Positions 1 to 8,004 of a DNA stretch of 64,000 bases are shown piece by piece. Positions within the stretch are counted from its first letter, which is position 1. The number at the start of each line of letters is the position of its first letter. Origin of the DNA: Cloacibacterium caeni (lineage in GTDB: Bacteria > Bacteroidota > Bacteroidia > Flavobacteriales > Weeksellaceae); assembly GCF_907163125.1 (NCBI RefSeq), contig NZ_OU015319.1, positions 1,860,001 to 1,924,000 on the forward strand, written 5' to 3'. The notes below the pieces were generated by a model that worked only from the letters and a program-made list of their open reading frames with translations, was not told the DNA's origin and searched no databases. Position numbers and translations under genes: made by a program.

Positions 1-47
1 AAACATTCTTACCTCAATTTAAATTATAATCACAAAAATTTAATACA

Positions 48-1406
48 ATGAAAACACTTATTTCTATGGTGCTAATTTTATTAGCACAGACTTTTTACGC
101 CCAAGAAATCATAGGTCCTTGGCAAGGCGAATTAGATATTCAAGGAATGAAACTACCTCTAATTCTGCATGTTAATAAAGATGGAGAAAATTTAAAATCT
201 ACTCTAGACAGTCCAAAACAAGGCGCAAAAGATTTACCTGTTTCTAAAACCGAATTTGTAAACAATGAACTAAAATTTGAAGCAACCAATCTTGGAGTTT
301 CTTACAAAGGAACTCTAAAAGATGGAAAAATTGAAGGCACTTTTTCGCAAGGCGGAATGCAATTGCCTCTAACTTTTGTAAAATCAACTGGCGAAAACAA
401 AACCGTTTTCAATCGTCCACAAACTCCAAAAGAACCTTTTGATTATAAGACAGAAGAAGTAACTTTCGTGAATCCAATCGATAAAAATACTTTGGCTGGA
501 ACGATTTCAATCCCTAAAAATTTTAAAAATTCTGATAAAATTTTGGTAATGATTACAGGTTCTGGAAAACAAAACCGCGACGAAGAACTTTTCGGACACA
601 AACCTTTTGCTGTAATTGCTGATGATTTTGCCAAAAAAGGAATTGCTACTTTGCGACTAGATGACAGAGGAATTGGTGGTTCTTCCAAGGGAAAAGATGA
701 CGACACTTCTGCAAATTATGCAACCGATATTTCTACAGCAGTTGATTTTTTGGTGAAAAAAGGGTATAAAAATATTGGTTTAATTGGTCATTCTGAAGGT
801 GGAATGATTGCACCAATAGTTTCAACTACAAATAAAAATGTGAAATTTTTAGTTTTAATGGCAGGTCCTGGAACTCAATTAGATGAACTATTATTGAAAC
901 AAAATGAATCGGCTGGAAAATTAGCAGGAATGTCTGACAAAGATTTGGCTGAAGCAAAAATCGGTAATCAAAAAATATATAATTTCATCAAAAATTACAA
1001 AGGAAACAACTATGAAACAGATTTGAAAAATTTCATGACAGAAAATTTCAAAGGAAAGATGACAGATGCAGAAATTAATCAAACTGTAAATCAAACCAAG
1101 AAAAATTGGTTCAGATATTTTATCAAATTCAATCCTGATCATTATCTATCTAAAATTAAAATTCCTGTTTTAGCATTGAATGGAAGTAAAGATTTTCAAG
1201 TTCCTGCAAAAGATAATTTAGCAGCCATCAAAAAATCTTTAACAAAAGCAGGAAACAAAAACTTTGAAATTGCAGAAATGGAAGGTCTTAATCATCTCTT
1301 CCAAGAATGTAAAACGGGAGCATTTTCAGAATATGCAGACATAGAACAAACTATTTCTCCGAAAGTGTTAGAAAAGATGAGTTCTTGGATTTTGAAAAGA
1401 AAATAG
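48..1406 (+). CDS. Secreted alpha/beta hydrolase with N-terminal beta domain
   Basis: A signal peptide (residues 1-18, ending at YA|QE) precedes a region of about 100 residues rich in beta strand, then an alpha/beta-hydrolase domain from about residue 130. The nucleophile elbow GHSEGG places Ser249. Asp382 (NGSKDF) and His416 (GLNHLF) complete a plausible catalytic triad, and RLDDRGIGGSS matches the region after strand 4. The likely place is the periplasm or cell surface, and the substrate is unknown (ester or peptide bonds fit the family). The gene stands alone and converges on the decarboxylase gene with a shared terminator between them. The fold call is firm; specificity is not. Confidence 0.85.
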   Translation: MKTLISMVLILLAQTFYAQEIIGPWQGELDIQGMKLPLILHVNKDGENLKSTLDSPKQGAKDLPVSKTEFVNNELKFEATNLGVSYKGTLKDGKIEGTFSQGGMQLPLTFVKSTGENKTVFNRPQTPKEPFDYKTEEVTFVNPIDKNTLAGTISIPKNFKNSDKILVMITGSGKQNRDEELFGHKPFAVIADDFAKKGIATLRLDDRGIGGSSKGKDDDTSANYATDISTAVDFLVKKGYKNIGLIGHSEGGMIAPIVSTTNKNVKFLVLMAGPGTQLDELLLKQNESAGKLAGMSDKDLAEAKIGNQKIYNFIKNYKGNNYETDLKNFMTENFKGKMTDAEINQTVNQTKKNWFRYFIKFNPDHYLSKIKIPVLALNGSKDFQVPAKDNLAAIKKSLTKAGNKNFEIAEMEGLNHLFQECKTGAFSEYADIEQTISPKVLEKMSSWILKRK

Positions 1407-1412
1407 CAATAA

Positions 1413-1440
1413 AAAAGGTTCAGAAATTTCTGAACCTTTT
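1413..1440. terminator. Bidirectional terminator between hydrolase and speA
   Basis: A near-perfect palindrome (AAAAGGTTCAGAAA / TTTCTGAACCTTTT) has A and T tracts on both sides. It sits between two convergent stop codons, so it can serve both strands. Confidence 0.85.
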
Positions 1441-1443
1441 CTT

Positions 1444-2838
1444 TTATTTATAACCTAAAAGTTTTAGAACATCTTCAGGTTTTTGTTCTTCCGAAAATAC
1501 TTCGTATTGTAATTTTCCGTTTTTAGCTTTTTGGATGAGAATATGTTTCGGCTGAGGCAATAAACAGTGATGAACACCACCAAAACCAGCAATACTCTCT
1601 TGATAAGCTCCTGTGTTAAAGAAACCGATGTACAAAGGCTTGGTATCGCTGAACACTGGCAAATAAATCGCATTGGCATGTTGCTCAGAATTGTAATAAT
1701 CATCTGAATCACAAGTTAATCCGCCCAAGAAAACTCTTTCATAAGAATCTTCCCAACGATTCAGCGGAAACATAATAAAACGCTTTGAAATTGCCCAAGA
1801 ATCTGGAAGTGTAGTCATGAAAGAAGAGTCTATCATGTTCCATTTTTCTCTATCGTTTTGGCGTTTTTGAGAAATGATTTTGTATAAATTCCCAGCACTT
1901 TCACCTACGGTAAAACTACCAAATTCAGTATAGATGTTTGGTTCTTCTACTCCTTCTTCTTCACAGAATTTTTTAATTTGATACACGATTTCATTTGCCA
2001 TGTATTCATAATCATAATCAAATTGAAGAGAATTTTTAATTGGGAAACCTCCACCAATATTTAGTGAATCTACTTCAGGAGCAATTTTTTTCAATCTTGC
2101 ATATACTCTCAAACATTTGAAAAGCTCGTTCCAATAATACGCAGTATCTTTAATTCCGGTATTGATGAAAAAGTGAAGCATTTTCAACCTTGCATTCGGG
2201 TGTTCTGCAATTTTTTGGCTGTAATAAGGGATAATATCTTTGTACCCAATTCCTAATCTGCTGGTATAAAATTCGAATTTCGGCTCTTCTTCCGAAGCAA
2301 TTCTAATTCCAATGTCAAAGGTAGTATCTATACTTTCGGTCAGTTTATCTAATTCTCTGTAATTATCTAAAACAGGAATCACATTTTCAAAACCATTATT
2401 GATTAAATCTGAAATTTTAGCCAAATAATCATCGGTTTTGAAACCATTACAAACCACTTCTATCGTCTTGTCAATTTTCCCTGTTTCGAATAGATTTTTA
2501 ACAATGTTCATGTCAAAAGCAGAAGACGTTTCAATAGAAATATCATTCTTAAGTGCTTCTTCTAATACGAAAGAAAAATGCGATGATTTGGTACAGTAAC
2601 AGTATCTGTAAGAATTTTTATATTCATTCTTTTTGATGGCATCTTTAAACCACGTTTTTGCGCGCTGAATGTTTTGCGAAATCTTTGGTAAATAACTGAA
2701 CTTCAAAGGAGTTCCGAATTTTTCTACCAAGTCCATCAAAGGAATATCATGAAAGTACAACTGTTGATCCTCATACTTAAATTCCTCTTGCGGAAAGTAA
2801 AGTGTTTGGTCAATAAGTTCAGCATATTTTATCTTCAT
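1444..2838 (-). CDS. speA: Arginine decarboxylase (SpeA-like, PLP fold III)
   Basis: Makes agmatine from arginine, the first step of a putrescine/spermidine route. PLP-dependent fold III enzymes have an N-terminal TIM barrel and a C-terminal beta domain; here the PLP lysine is probably Lys84 in YCTKSSHF, the glycine-rich phosphate-binding loop is LNIGGGFP, TEFGSFTVGESAG lies in the barrel, and GLTCDSDDY is the C-terminal active-site cysteine region. At 464 residues it is far shorter than E. coli SpeA (about 658) and is the compact form usual in Bacteroidota. It lies at the end of a minus-strand run of metabolic genes. Related decarboxylases (ornithine, carboxynorspermidine) are possible alternatives, but arginine is the usual assignment for this Flavobacteriia form. 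Confidence 0.85.
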   Translation of the reverse strand: MKIKYAELIDQTLYFPQEEFKYEDQQLYFHDIPLMDLVEKFGTPLKFSYLPKISQNIQRAKTWFKDAIKKNEYKNSYRYCYCTKSSHFSFVLEEALKNDISIETSSAFDMNIVKNLFETGKIDKTIEVVCNGFKTDDYLAKISDLINNGFENVIPVLDNYRELDKLTESIDTTFDIGIRIASEEEPKFEFYTSRLGIGYKDIIPYYSQKIAEHPNARLKMLHFFINTGIKDTAYYWNELFKCLRVYARLKKIAPEVDSLNIGGGFPIKNSLQFDYDYEYMANEIVYQIKKFCEEEGVEEPNIYTEFGSFTVGESAGNLYKIISQKRQNDREKWNMIDSSFMTTLPDSWAISKRFIMFPLNRWEDSYERVFLGGLTCDSDDYYNSEQHANAIYLPVFSDTKPLYIGFFNTGAYQESIAGFGGVHHCLLPQPKHILIQKAKNGKLQYEVFSEEQKPEDVLKLLGYK

Positions 2839-2908
2839 TTATTGCAAAAATTTAAGACTACAAAAATGCGAAAAAAGATTGAATTTTTTAAGTTAAAAAA
2901 TCACAAAT

Positions 2909-3523
2909 TTAGTTTCCGATAAAAATCAATACATCACCTTTTTCATACGTGATTTCTACAGTGTTTTCTCGGGCAAAATTTCGGGTTCCTACTCTTTTGG
3001 TTAAGCTCAATTCTTCGTTAAAGAGCTCCCAGTTAAGACCTTTAGTCGAAATTTTTTCTACAAAAGGAAATGGTAAAAGCGAAATCATCTTTCCTTCTAC
3101 CTCGTGAATTTTAAAATTTTTTGGGATGAAAAAATATCTGGAAAACTCGTCAAAAAAAGTGATTTCCATTTCATTTTTAAAGAGAAAAGCTACGTGAAGA
3201 TTTCCTAAAAAGTGGTCTTGTTCACCACCGCTTCCTCCGTAAACGTCTACTTTTTGTACACCATGATTTTTGAGAATATCTAAAGCTTTTTGAAAATCGG
3301 TAAAATCTTGATCTGGAGTATGAATGAATTTTTCGTGGTAAATATTTTCGTCACTGCCTTCATGAGAATCAAAATCTCCTGAAATAAAATCTAGTTTATC
3401 TAGCGGGAAATTTTTGTCTTTTAAATAATGAAAAGCCCCATCACTACAAGCAATCACATCATAATCTTCCGTTTTGGGAAGGTTTTCTGGAGGAGTTCCG
3501 TTGATGAAAAGGAGTGCGTTCAT
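2909..3523 (-). CDS. thiN: Thiamine pyrophosphokinase
   Basis: Transfers pyrophosphate from ATP to thiamine to make thiamine pyrophosphate. Family signatures are visible: an N-terminal CSDGAFHYL segment, the acidic metal/ATP motif GDFDSH, HTPDQDFTDFQKAL and the YGGSGGEQDHFLGNL stretch. The start chosen is the ATG at 3523 (MNALLFING...). An in-frame TTG at 3544 would add only seven residues and has no support. It follows the cobalamin adenosyltransferase gene on the same strand after about 70 bases. That gap carries a GCAGATTACGCAGATT-like word that looks like a dispersed intergenic repeat. No TPP riboswitch is visible upstream. Confidence 0.9.
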   Translation of the reverse strand: MNALLFINGTPPENLPKTEDYDVIACSDGAFHYLKDKNFPLDKLDFISGDFDSHEGSDENIYHEKFIHTPDQDFTDFQKALDILKNHGVQKVDVYGGSGGEQDHFLGNLHVAFLFKNEMEITFFDEFSRYFFIPKNFKIHEVEGKMISLLPFPFVEKISTKGLNWELFNEELSLTKRVGTRNFARENTVEITYEKGDVLIFIGN

Positions 3524-3593
3524 ATTTTCTCGCTGATTTGGCAAATTAAGCAGATCATAAAAAGCAAAATAAAAATCTGCGTAATCTGCGGGA

Positions 3594-4163
3594 TTATCTT
3601 TCCGAAGGATTCCAGTATTCTTCTTTTTCTCCAGAAACTTTAGAAATATATCTTGCCAAAATAAAAAGATAATCAGACAATCTATTGAGATATTTGATGA
3701 GTTCTGGTCTTACTTCTTCAGTTTCATTGAGATGAACCATAGCGCGTTCTGCTCTTCTGCAAACTGTTCTACAAACGTGAATAGATGCAGCTGCTTTTCC
3801 GCCGCTTGGTAAAATGAAGAATTTTAGAGGTTCTAATTCTGCATTTAAATCATCCATCCAAAGTTCTAATTCTGATATTTCCTTTTCGGAAATCATTAAA
3901 TCTAAGCGACTTTTACCATTGGCTAAAATCAGTTTATCTGTTGGCGTTGCTGCTTCTGAACCTACGGTAAATAAATCAAACTGAATTTTCTGCAGTTGAT
4001 TCAATACTTTTTCATCAGAAATTTCGGCTTTTGCCAAACCAATGAACGCATTGAGTTCGTCTAAAGTTCCATAAGATTCTACTCTTGCAGCAGCTTTAGA
4101 AACTCTAGTTCCTCCGTATAAAGAAGTTTCGCCTTTATCGCCAGTTTTGGTGTATATTTTCAT
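3594..4163 (-). CDS. Cob(I)yrinic acid a,c-diamide / cob(I)alamin adenosyltransferase, PduO type
   Basis: Adenosylates cob(I)alamin with ATP to give coenzyme B12. The N-terminal MKIYTKTGDKGETSLYGG motif and the ESYGTLDELNA segment are the ATP-binding signature of PduO-type enzymes. The C-terminal FILPSGGKAAASIHVCRTVCRRAERAM helix is also characteristic. At 189 residues it is a complete single-domain trimeric-type enzyme. It lies between lptB (upstream) and thiN on the same strand. The spacer before its ATG holds a copy of the AACATCCATCATCTAAC word also found before the ABC-F gene. No cobalamin riboswitch is seen. Confidence 0.9.
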   Translation of the reverse strand: MKIYTKTGDKGETSLYGGTRVSKAAARVESYGTLDELNAFIGLAKAEISDEKVLNQLQKIQFDLFTVGSEAATPTDKLILANGKSRLDLMISEKEISELELWMDDLNAELEPLKFFILPSGGKAAASIHVCRTVCRRAERAMVHLNETEEVRPELIKYLNRLSDYLFILARYISKVSGEKEEYWNPSER

Positions 4164-4170
4164 AAAATTG

Positions 4171-4200
4171 ATGGATGTTGGAAGTTAGATGATGGATGTT
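4171..4200. repeat. Short dispersed repeat (ATGGATGTTGG family)
   Basis: Minus-strand word AACATCCATCATCTAAC upstream of the adenosyltransferase start. The same 17 bases occur at 12280-12296 upstream of the ABC-F gene in the same orientation relative to the following gene. Confidence 0.6.
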
Positions 4201-4928
4201 TAGAATTTTTCAAATCTAAAATTCTCACCCAAATAAGCTTGTCTTACTTGTGGATCATTAGCTAAATCTTCTGGAACACCTTCTTTTAGGATGTTTCCTT
4301 CGAACATGATGTAAGTTTTATTGGTAATCGCTAAAGTTTGTTGAACATTGTGGTCGGTTATCAAAACCCCGATATCTTTTTTCACCAAACTTCTGATAAT
4401 TTTCTGAATATCCTCCACAGCAATTGGGTCTACTCCTGCAAAAGGTTCGTCTAAAAGAATAAAATCTGGGTCTGTTGCGAGACAACGTGCAATTTCGGTT
4501 CTACGTCTTTCACCACCAGAAAGTAAATCTCCACGGTTTTTACGAACGTGCTCTAGTGAAAATTCTTCAATCAGTTCGTTGGTTCTGCGGATTTGCTCTT
4601 CTTTAGATTTATTGGTGAGTTGCAAAACGCCTAAAATATTATCTTCTACTGACAATTTTCTGAAAACAGATGCTTCCTGAGCCAAATAACCAATTCCTTT
4701 TTGCGCACGTTTATACATGGCATCATTGGTAATATCTTTTCCGTCAAGCGTAATTTTGCCAGAAGTAGGTTTTACCAATCCCACAATCATATAGAAAGTA
4801 GTAGTTTTTCCTGCACCATTTGGTCCGAGTAAACCTACAATTTCTCCTTTTTTTACTTCTACGGAAACGCCTTTTACTACTTTTTTGGGTCCGTATTCTT
4901 TAATTAAATTTTCGCCACGTAAAATCAT
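4200..4928 (-). CDS. lptB: LPS export ABC transporter ATP-binding protein
   Basis: Cytoplasmic ATPase of the LptBFG complex that extracts lipopolysaccharide from the inner membrane and pushes it across the periplasm. It has Walker A GPNGAGKT (residues 35-42), Q-loop region [16 protein letters not shown], signature [14 protein letters not shown], Walker [14 protein letters not shown] and H-loop ITDHNV. The segment GENFRFEKF at the C terminus is the usual LptB tail. The 242-residue length is standard. Its -7 box lies five bases before the ATG, so the mRNA may be leaderless. The membrane partners LptF/G are not in the window. Confidence 0.93.
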   Translation of the reverse strand: MILRGENLIKEYGPKKVVKGVSVEVKKGEIVGLLGPNGAGKTTTFYMIVGLVKPTSGKITLDGKDITNDAMYKRAQKGIGYLAQEASVFRKLSVEDNILGVLQLTNKSKEEQIRRTNELIEEFSLEHVRKNRGDLLSGGERRRTEIARCLATDPDFILLDEPFAGVDPIAVEDIQKIIRSLVKKDIGVLITDHNVQQTLAITNKTYIMFEGNILKEGVPEDLANDPQVRQAYLGENFRFEKF

Positions 4929-4933
4929 AGAGA

Positions 4934-4941
4934 CAAAGATA
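4934..4941 (-). promoter_or_regulatory. -7 box TATCTTTG of lptB
   Basis: Perfect Bacteroidota TAnnTTTG element on the minus strand, ending five bases before the lptB ATG. No clear -33 TTG is present at 17-23 bases because that stretch is a TTGGATG tandem repeat. Confidence 0.55.
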
Positions 4942-4947
4942 TGAAAA

Positions 4948-4978
4948 ATGTTGGATGTTGGATGTTGGATGTTGGAAG
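4948..4978. repeat. Tandem heptamer repeat (TTGGATG)
   Basis: Three exact TTGGATG units and one degenerate unit lie just upstream of the lptB promoter box. They belong to the same word family as the repeats at 4171 and 12280. Confidence 0.75.
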
Positions 4979-5029
4979 TCTTAAAATTGCAAATCTTAAG
5001 TTAAAAAAATGGAAGTTTTCAAATTACGA

Positions 5030-5075
5030 AACCCTTTCTGCGTTTTTTGTATGTGCATAAAACGCAGAAAGGGTT
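5030..5075. repeat. Perfect 17-bp inverted repeat hairpin
   Basis: Arms AACCCTTTCTGCGTTTT and AAAACGCAGAAAGGGTT are perfectly complementary, with a 12-base loop. The element lies in the 313-base gap between hemB and lptB. A plus-strand T tract (ATTTTTTTA) follows, but no plus-strand gene precedes it. It may stabilise the hemB 3' end or be a small mobile palindrome. Confidence 0.75.
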
Positions 5076-5135
5076 GGTTATATTTTTTTACTGTAAGTTA
5101 TTTTTAGAAAAATAGGTTCTAAAAATCCTGAACTT

Positions 5136-5241
5136 GCGCCCCGACTTGAGTGGAGCTCTTTTTGTTTTTTTTTGATTCTTCGACTTCGCTCAGAATGACA
5201 AAAAAACAAAAAAGCGGGAACGGAAGGCGGATTAAGGCGCC
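5136..5241. repeat. Dispersed intergenic repeat downstream of hemB
   Basis: Contains CTTCGACTTCGCTCAGAATG, a word whose close variant CTTCGACTCCGCTCAGTGTG occurs inside the ABC-F gene near 13932. Flanking GCGCCCCGACTTGAG and GGCGCC segments are much richer in GC than their surroundings. This looks like a composite of small dispersed repeats; no gene is seen. Confidence 0.6.
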
Positions 5242-6234
5242 CTAATTATTTAATAAAATGGCAGCTTCTTTGGCAGCATAGGTGAAAATCATATCTGCAC
5301 CAGCTCTTTTAATACAAGTAAGGCTTTCTATAATGGCTTTGTCATTATCTAACCAACCGTTTTGAGCAGCCGCTTTCAACATTGCGTATTCTCCGCTTAC
5401 ATTATAAACTGCGATGGGCAAATCTATTTCCTGACGAACTTTTGCTACAATATCTAAATACGGAAGACCCGGTTTTATCATAATAATATCTGCGCCTTCT
5501 TCGATGTCTTTGTACACTTCATTTAAGGCCTCTCTAGAATTATGAAAATCCATTTGGTAGGTCTTTTTATCTTTCGGGATTTCTTGTAAATCTTTTGGAG
5601 CAGAATCTAAAGCACTTCTAAAAGGCCCGTAAAATGAACTTGCGTATTTTGCAGCGTAGCTCAAAATTCCTACGCTGGTATGACCCGTTTCTTCTAAAGC
5701 TTGACGAATTGCAGCAACTCTACCATCCATCATATCACTTGGCGCTACAATATCTGCACCAGCTTCTGCAAGTGAAACCGACATTCTAGCCAAAGCTTCA
5801 TTGGTAGCATCATTGTCTACTTGTCCGTTGGTAATAATTCCGTCGTGACCATAGATTGAATAAGGGTCTAATGCAACATCTGGCATTACAATCATCTCAG
5901 GAATGGCATTTTTAATTTCTCTGATGGTTCTTTGCATCAAACCATGCGGATTCCAAGCTTCGGTTCCGAGATTGTCTTTTAAATTTTCTGGAACTTTCAT
6001 GTAGATATTCACCGCTTTCACTCCCAGTGAAAAAAGTTCTTTACATTCTTTCACCGTTAAGTCTACTGTTCTGCGGAAAATTCCCGGCATTGATGGAATA
6101 GCTTCTTGTGCGTTTTCGCCTTCCATTACGAACATTGGCATTACAAAATCATTGGTAGTGAGTACTGTTTCTCTCACAAGACTTCTGATGCTTTCGTTAG
6201 TACGTAATCTTCTATTTCTTGAAAAAATTATCAT
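5242..6234 (-). CDS. hemB: Porphobilinogen synthase (delta-aminolevulinate dehydratase)
   Basis: Condenses two 5-aminolevulinate molecules to porphobilinogen in heme synthesis. The Schiff-base lysines are Lys196 (AAKYASSFYGPF) and Lys254 (MIKPGLPYLD), and SDMMDGRVAAIR is the conserved loop. The metal-site segment reads DVALDPYSIYGHDG: the three cysteines of zinc-type enzymes are replaced by Ala/Asp residues, which points to a magnesium-type enzyme. Length (330) is standard. It is divergent from the small T9SS-tail protein gene. HemH, the last step of the pathway, lies 15 kb away. Confidence 0.95.
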   Translation of the reverse strand: MIIFSRNRRLRTNESIRSLVRETVLTTNDFVMPMFVMEGENAQEAIPSMPGIFRRTVDLTVKECKELFSLGVKAVNIYMKVPENLKDNLGTEAWNPHGLMQRTIREIKNAIPEMIVMPDVALDPYSIYGHDGIITNGQVDNDATNEALARMSVSLAEAGADIVAPSDMMDGRVAAIRQALEETGHTSVGILSYAAKYASSFYGPFRSALDSAPKDLQEIPKDKKTYQMDFHNSREALNEVYKDIEEGADIIMIKPGLPYLDIVAKVRQEIDLPIAVYNVSGEYAMLKAAAQNGWLDNDKAIIESLTCIKRAGADMIFTYAAKEAAILLNN

Positions 6235-6263
6235 TTTTGGAACAAAGTTTGTTTTATACTCTG

Positions 6264-6271
6264 CAAATTTA
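6264..6271 (-). promoter_or_regulatory. -7 box TAAATTTG of hemB
   Basis: Perfect TAnnTTTG match on the minus strand, 29 bases before the hemB ATG. The nearest upstream TTG is 24 bases away, slightly outside the usual spacing. Confidence 0.5.
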
Positions 6272-6285
6272 GTTATTTATAACTA

Positions 6286-6316
6286 TTGTGTATATCAATT
6301 CGTTTAAATAAATTTG
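6286..6316 (+). promoter_or_regulatory. Promoter TTG-N20-TAAATTTG
   Basis: A -33 TTG (6286-6288), a 20-base spacer and a -7 box TAAATTTG (6309-6316) match the Bacteroidota sigma consensus. It drives the small T9SS-tail protein 33 bases downstream. Confidence 0.7.
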
Positions 6317-6349
6317 TATATTCTTTGAGATAAGAATGTTTTAAGTAAA

Positions 6350-6709
6350 ATGAAAAGAACTTTATATTTTATATTATTTTCGGTAGGTCTATTAATGTTT
6401 TCGGGCGAAGCAAAAGCTCAACAAACATTAAGAGAACCTCTTTCTGATTCTCAAAAATCTGATGATGGAGTTTTAGTCGCTTATCCTAATCCTACAAGAG
6501 ATTTTATCATTGTAAAAGCTAAAAACCCAATGCTAAAGGTAAAATCCGTAACTTTTTACTCTATTATCGGGACTCAAGTTTCAGAAACAATGGTGAACAT
6601 GAATACCGCCGAAATTAGATTAGACAAACTGAAACCTGGCAAATATTTAATGAAATACACTTTATCAGACAATACCCAAAAGGTAACGCAAGTGGTAAAA
6701 CAGCAATAA
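6350..6709 (+). CDS. Mini-protein: signal peptide plus T9SS C-terminal sorting domain
   Basis: A signal peptide (residues 1-24, ending at KAQ) and a short linker lead directly into a type A T9SS sorting domain of about 75 residues. The hallmarks are VAYPNPTRDFIIV, VTFYSIIGTQV, IRLDKLKPGKYLMKY and a C-terminal KVTQVVKQ strand. Such domains normally sit at the end of large secreted enzymes or adhesins and direct export through the T9SS. Here there is no cargo domain: the whole protein is 119 residues. It may be a free sorting-domain protein with a structural or competitor role, or a stand-alone surface peptide. Not truncated: it has its own promoter and terminator. Confidence 0.8.
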   Translation: MKRTLYFILFSVGLLMFSGEAKAQQTLREPLSDSQKSDDGVLVAYPNPTRDFIIVKAKNPMLKVKSVTFYSIIGTQVSETMVNMNTAEIRLDKLKPGKYLMKYTLSDNTQKVTQVVKQQ

Positions 6710-6730
6710 TTTTTTTAATCATAAAAAAGA

Positions 6731-6757
6731 AAAACCATCGAAGTTCGATGGTTTTTT
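6731..6757. terminator. Bidirectional terminator
   Basis: Hairpin AAAACCATCGA / TCGATGGTTTT followed by T tracts on both strands, between the T9SS-tail gene and the convergent deoC. Confidence 0.85.
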
Positions 6758-6778
6758 ATTTTTGGAAATTTCTAAAGA

Positions 6779-7522
6779 TTAGTAACCTCCAGAAACTTCT
6801 TCGTTTTTAATTAATGCTTTTGCAGAAGATGTTCCTATTCTTTTTACGCCTAGGTTAATCATATATTCTGCTTCTTCTGGCGTTCTAACACCACCTGCAG
6901 CTTTTACAGGAAGTGAACCTGCGTTTTCTAGCATGATTTTAATTCCTTCTACAGTTGCTCCATTTGGTTTTCCGCCTTCAGTTTGGTAGAAACCTGTAGA
7001 TGATTTCACAAATATTCTGTGTAAATCTTCTGCTTTGAAGTTTTCTTCAGCCCAAGTTGAGATGTTTTTGGTAATATCTGCAATTTGCTCATCGGTAAGC
7101 GCTGCGATTTCAATAATCCATTTTGCAATTTTACCATTATCTAAGCAAAGTTTTGTACAATCTAAAAATTCTGATTTCACAGCATCTACTTCACCATTTT
7201 TGTACGCTTCATAATTGATTACGAAATCTAATTCATCTACACCGTCTTCGATTGCTTTTTGAGCTTCAGCTAATTTATGTTCTTTAGAATAAGTTCCTTC
7301 GTGGAAACCGATTACAGTACCGATTACTACGTTAGAATTTTGTTCTGTAAGGAATTGCTTCATTTTTTTAACATAATCAGGTCTTATCATTACTGCAAAA
7401 ATGTCATTTTCGATGGCTTCTTTGGCAAGATTAATTACCGTTTCTAGCGTTTGTTCTTCGGTAAGACCAGATTGAGCTGGAGTTTTTAGATAAGTAGAAT
7501 CTAAATAAGTGTTGATTTTCAT
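6779..7522 (-). CDS. deoC: Deoxyribose-phosphate aldolase
   Basis: Reversibly splits 2-deoxyribose-5-phosphate into glyceraldehyde-3-phosphate and acetaldehyde in deoxynucleoside catabolism. The Schiff-base lysine is Lys173 in IFVKSSTGFY. The conserved second lysine lies in LPVKAAGGVRTPEEA, and DELDFVINY holds the usual aspartate region. At 247 residues the class I aldolase is complete. The gene starts four bases after the stop of an Lrp/AsnC regulator, so the two are almost certainly cotranscribed. Purine-nucleoside phosphorylase in this window (punA) can feed the same salvage pathway. Confidence 0.93.
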   Translation of the reverse strand: MKINTYLDSTYLKTPAQSGLTEEQTLETVINLAKEAIENDIFAVMIRPDYVKKMKQFLTEQNSNVVIGTVIGFHEGTYSKEHKLAEAQKAIEDGVDELDFVINYEAYKNGEVDAVKSEFLDCTKLCLDNGKIAKWIIEIAALTDEQIADITKNISTWAEENFKAEDLHRIFVKSSTGFYQTEGGKPNGATVEGIKIMLENAGSLPVKAAGGVRTPEEAEYMINLGVKRIGTSSAKALIKNEEVSGGY

Positions 7523-7526
7523 AATG

Positions 7527-7997
7527 TTACACTTTTAATTGTCTGTTAATACTTTGCTCCAAAGATATGAAAGTTTCTGTTCTTGTAACGCCTTTTAGCT
7601 TCTGTATTTTGCTTAAAATTTGCATGAGATGATCATTATCAATACAAAGTACTTTAAGGAAAACCGTCCAGTTTCCTGTAGTATAATGAGCTTCTACGAT
7701 TTCATTAATTTCGTTCAGAGATTTAATCAGTTCTTGGAAATGACTTGGTTGATCCATGTAAACGCCGATGTAAGAAACTACTTTGTAACCTATTTTTCTT
7801 GGATTAAGAAAAGATACAGAATTTTCTATTACGCCTGCGGTTTCTAGTTTTTTTATTCTCTGATGTACAGCAGTGGTAGAAATACCAATGTTTTTAGAAA
7901 TTTGAGCCAAAGATGTTTTGGCATTGTCCATGAGCATATAGATTATTTTTTTATCTATTGCATCTAGCTTGTAACCTACTTCTGTAACGCTTTTCAT
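7527..7997 (-). CDS. Lrp/AsnC family transcriptional regulator
   Basis: An N-terminal winged helix-turn-helix (DAIDKKIIYMLMDNAKTSLAQISKNIGISTTAVHQRIKKLE) is followed by a C-terminal RAM/effector domain (VVSYIGVYM ... VEAHYTTGNWTVFLKVLC). The length of 156 residues is typical. Family members bind amino acids or other small molecules and form octamers on DNA. It is immediately upstream of deoC (four-base gap), which suggests one operon. Whether deoC is its target or only a passenger cannot be told. Confidence 0.92.
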   Translation of the reverse strand: MKSVTEVGYKLDAIDKKIIYMLMDNAKTSLAQISKNIGISTTAVHQRIKKLETAGVIENSVSFLNPRKIGYKVVSYIGVYMDQPSHFQELIKSLNEINEIVEAHYTTGNWTVFLKVLCIDNDHLMQILSKIQKLKGVTRTETFISLEQSINRQLKV

Positions 7998-8004
7998 TTT
8001 TAAT

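Noticed and set aside
3524-4199. Possible TPP or cobalamin riboswitch before thiN and the adenosyltransferase
   Set aside because: The gaps are only about 36-70 bases, made of repeat words, and too short for either aptamer; no conserved core seen.
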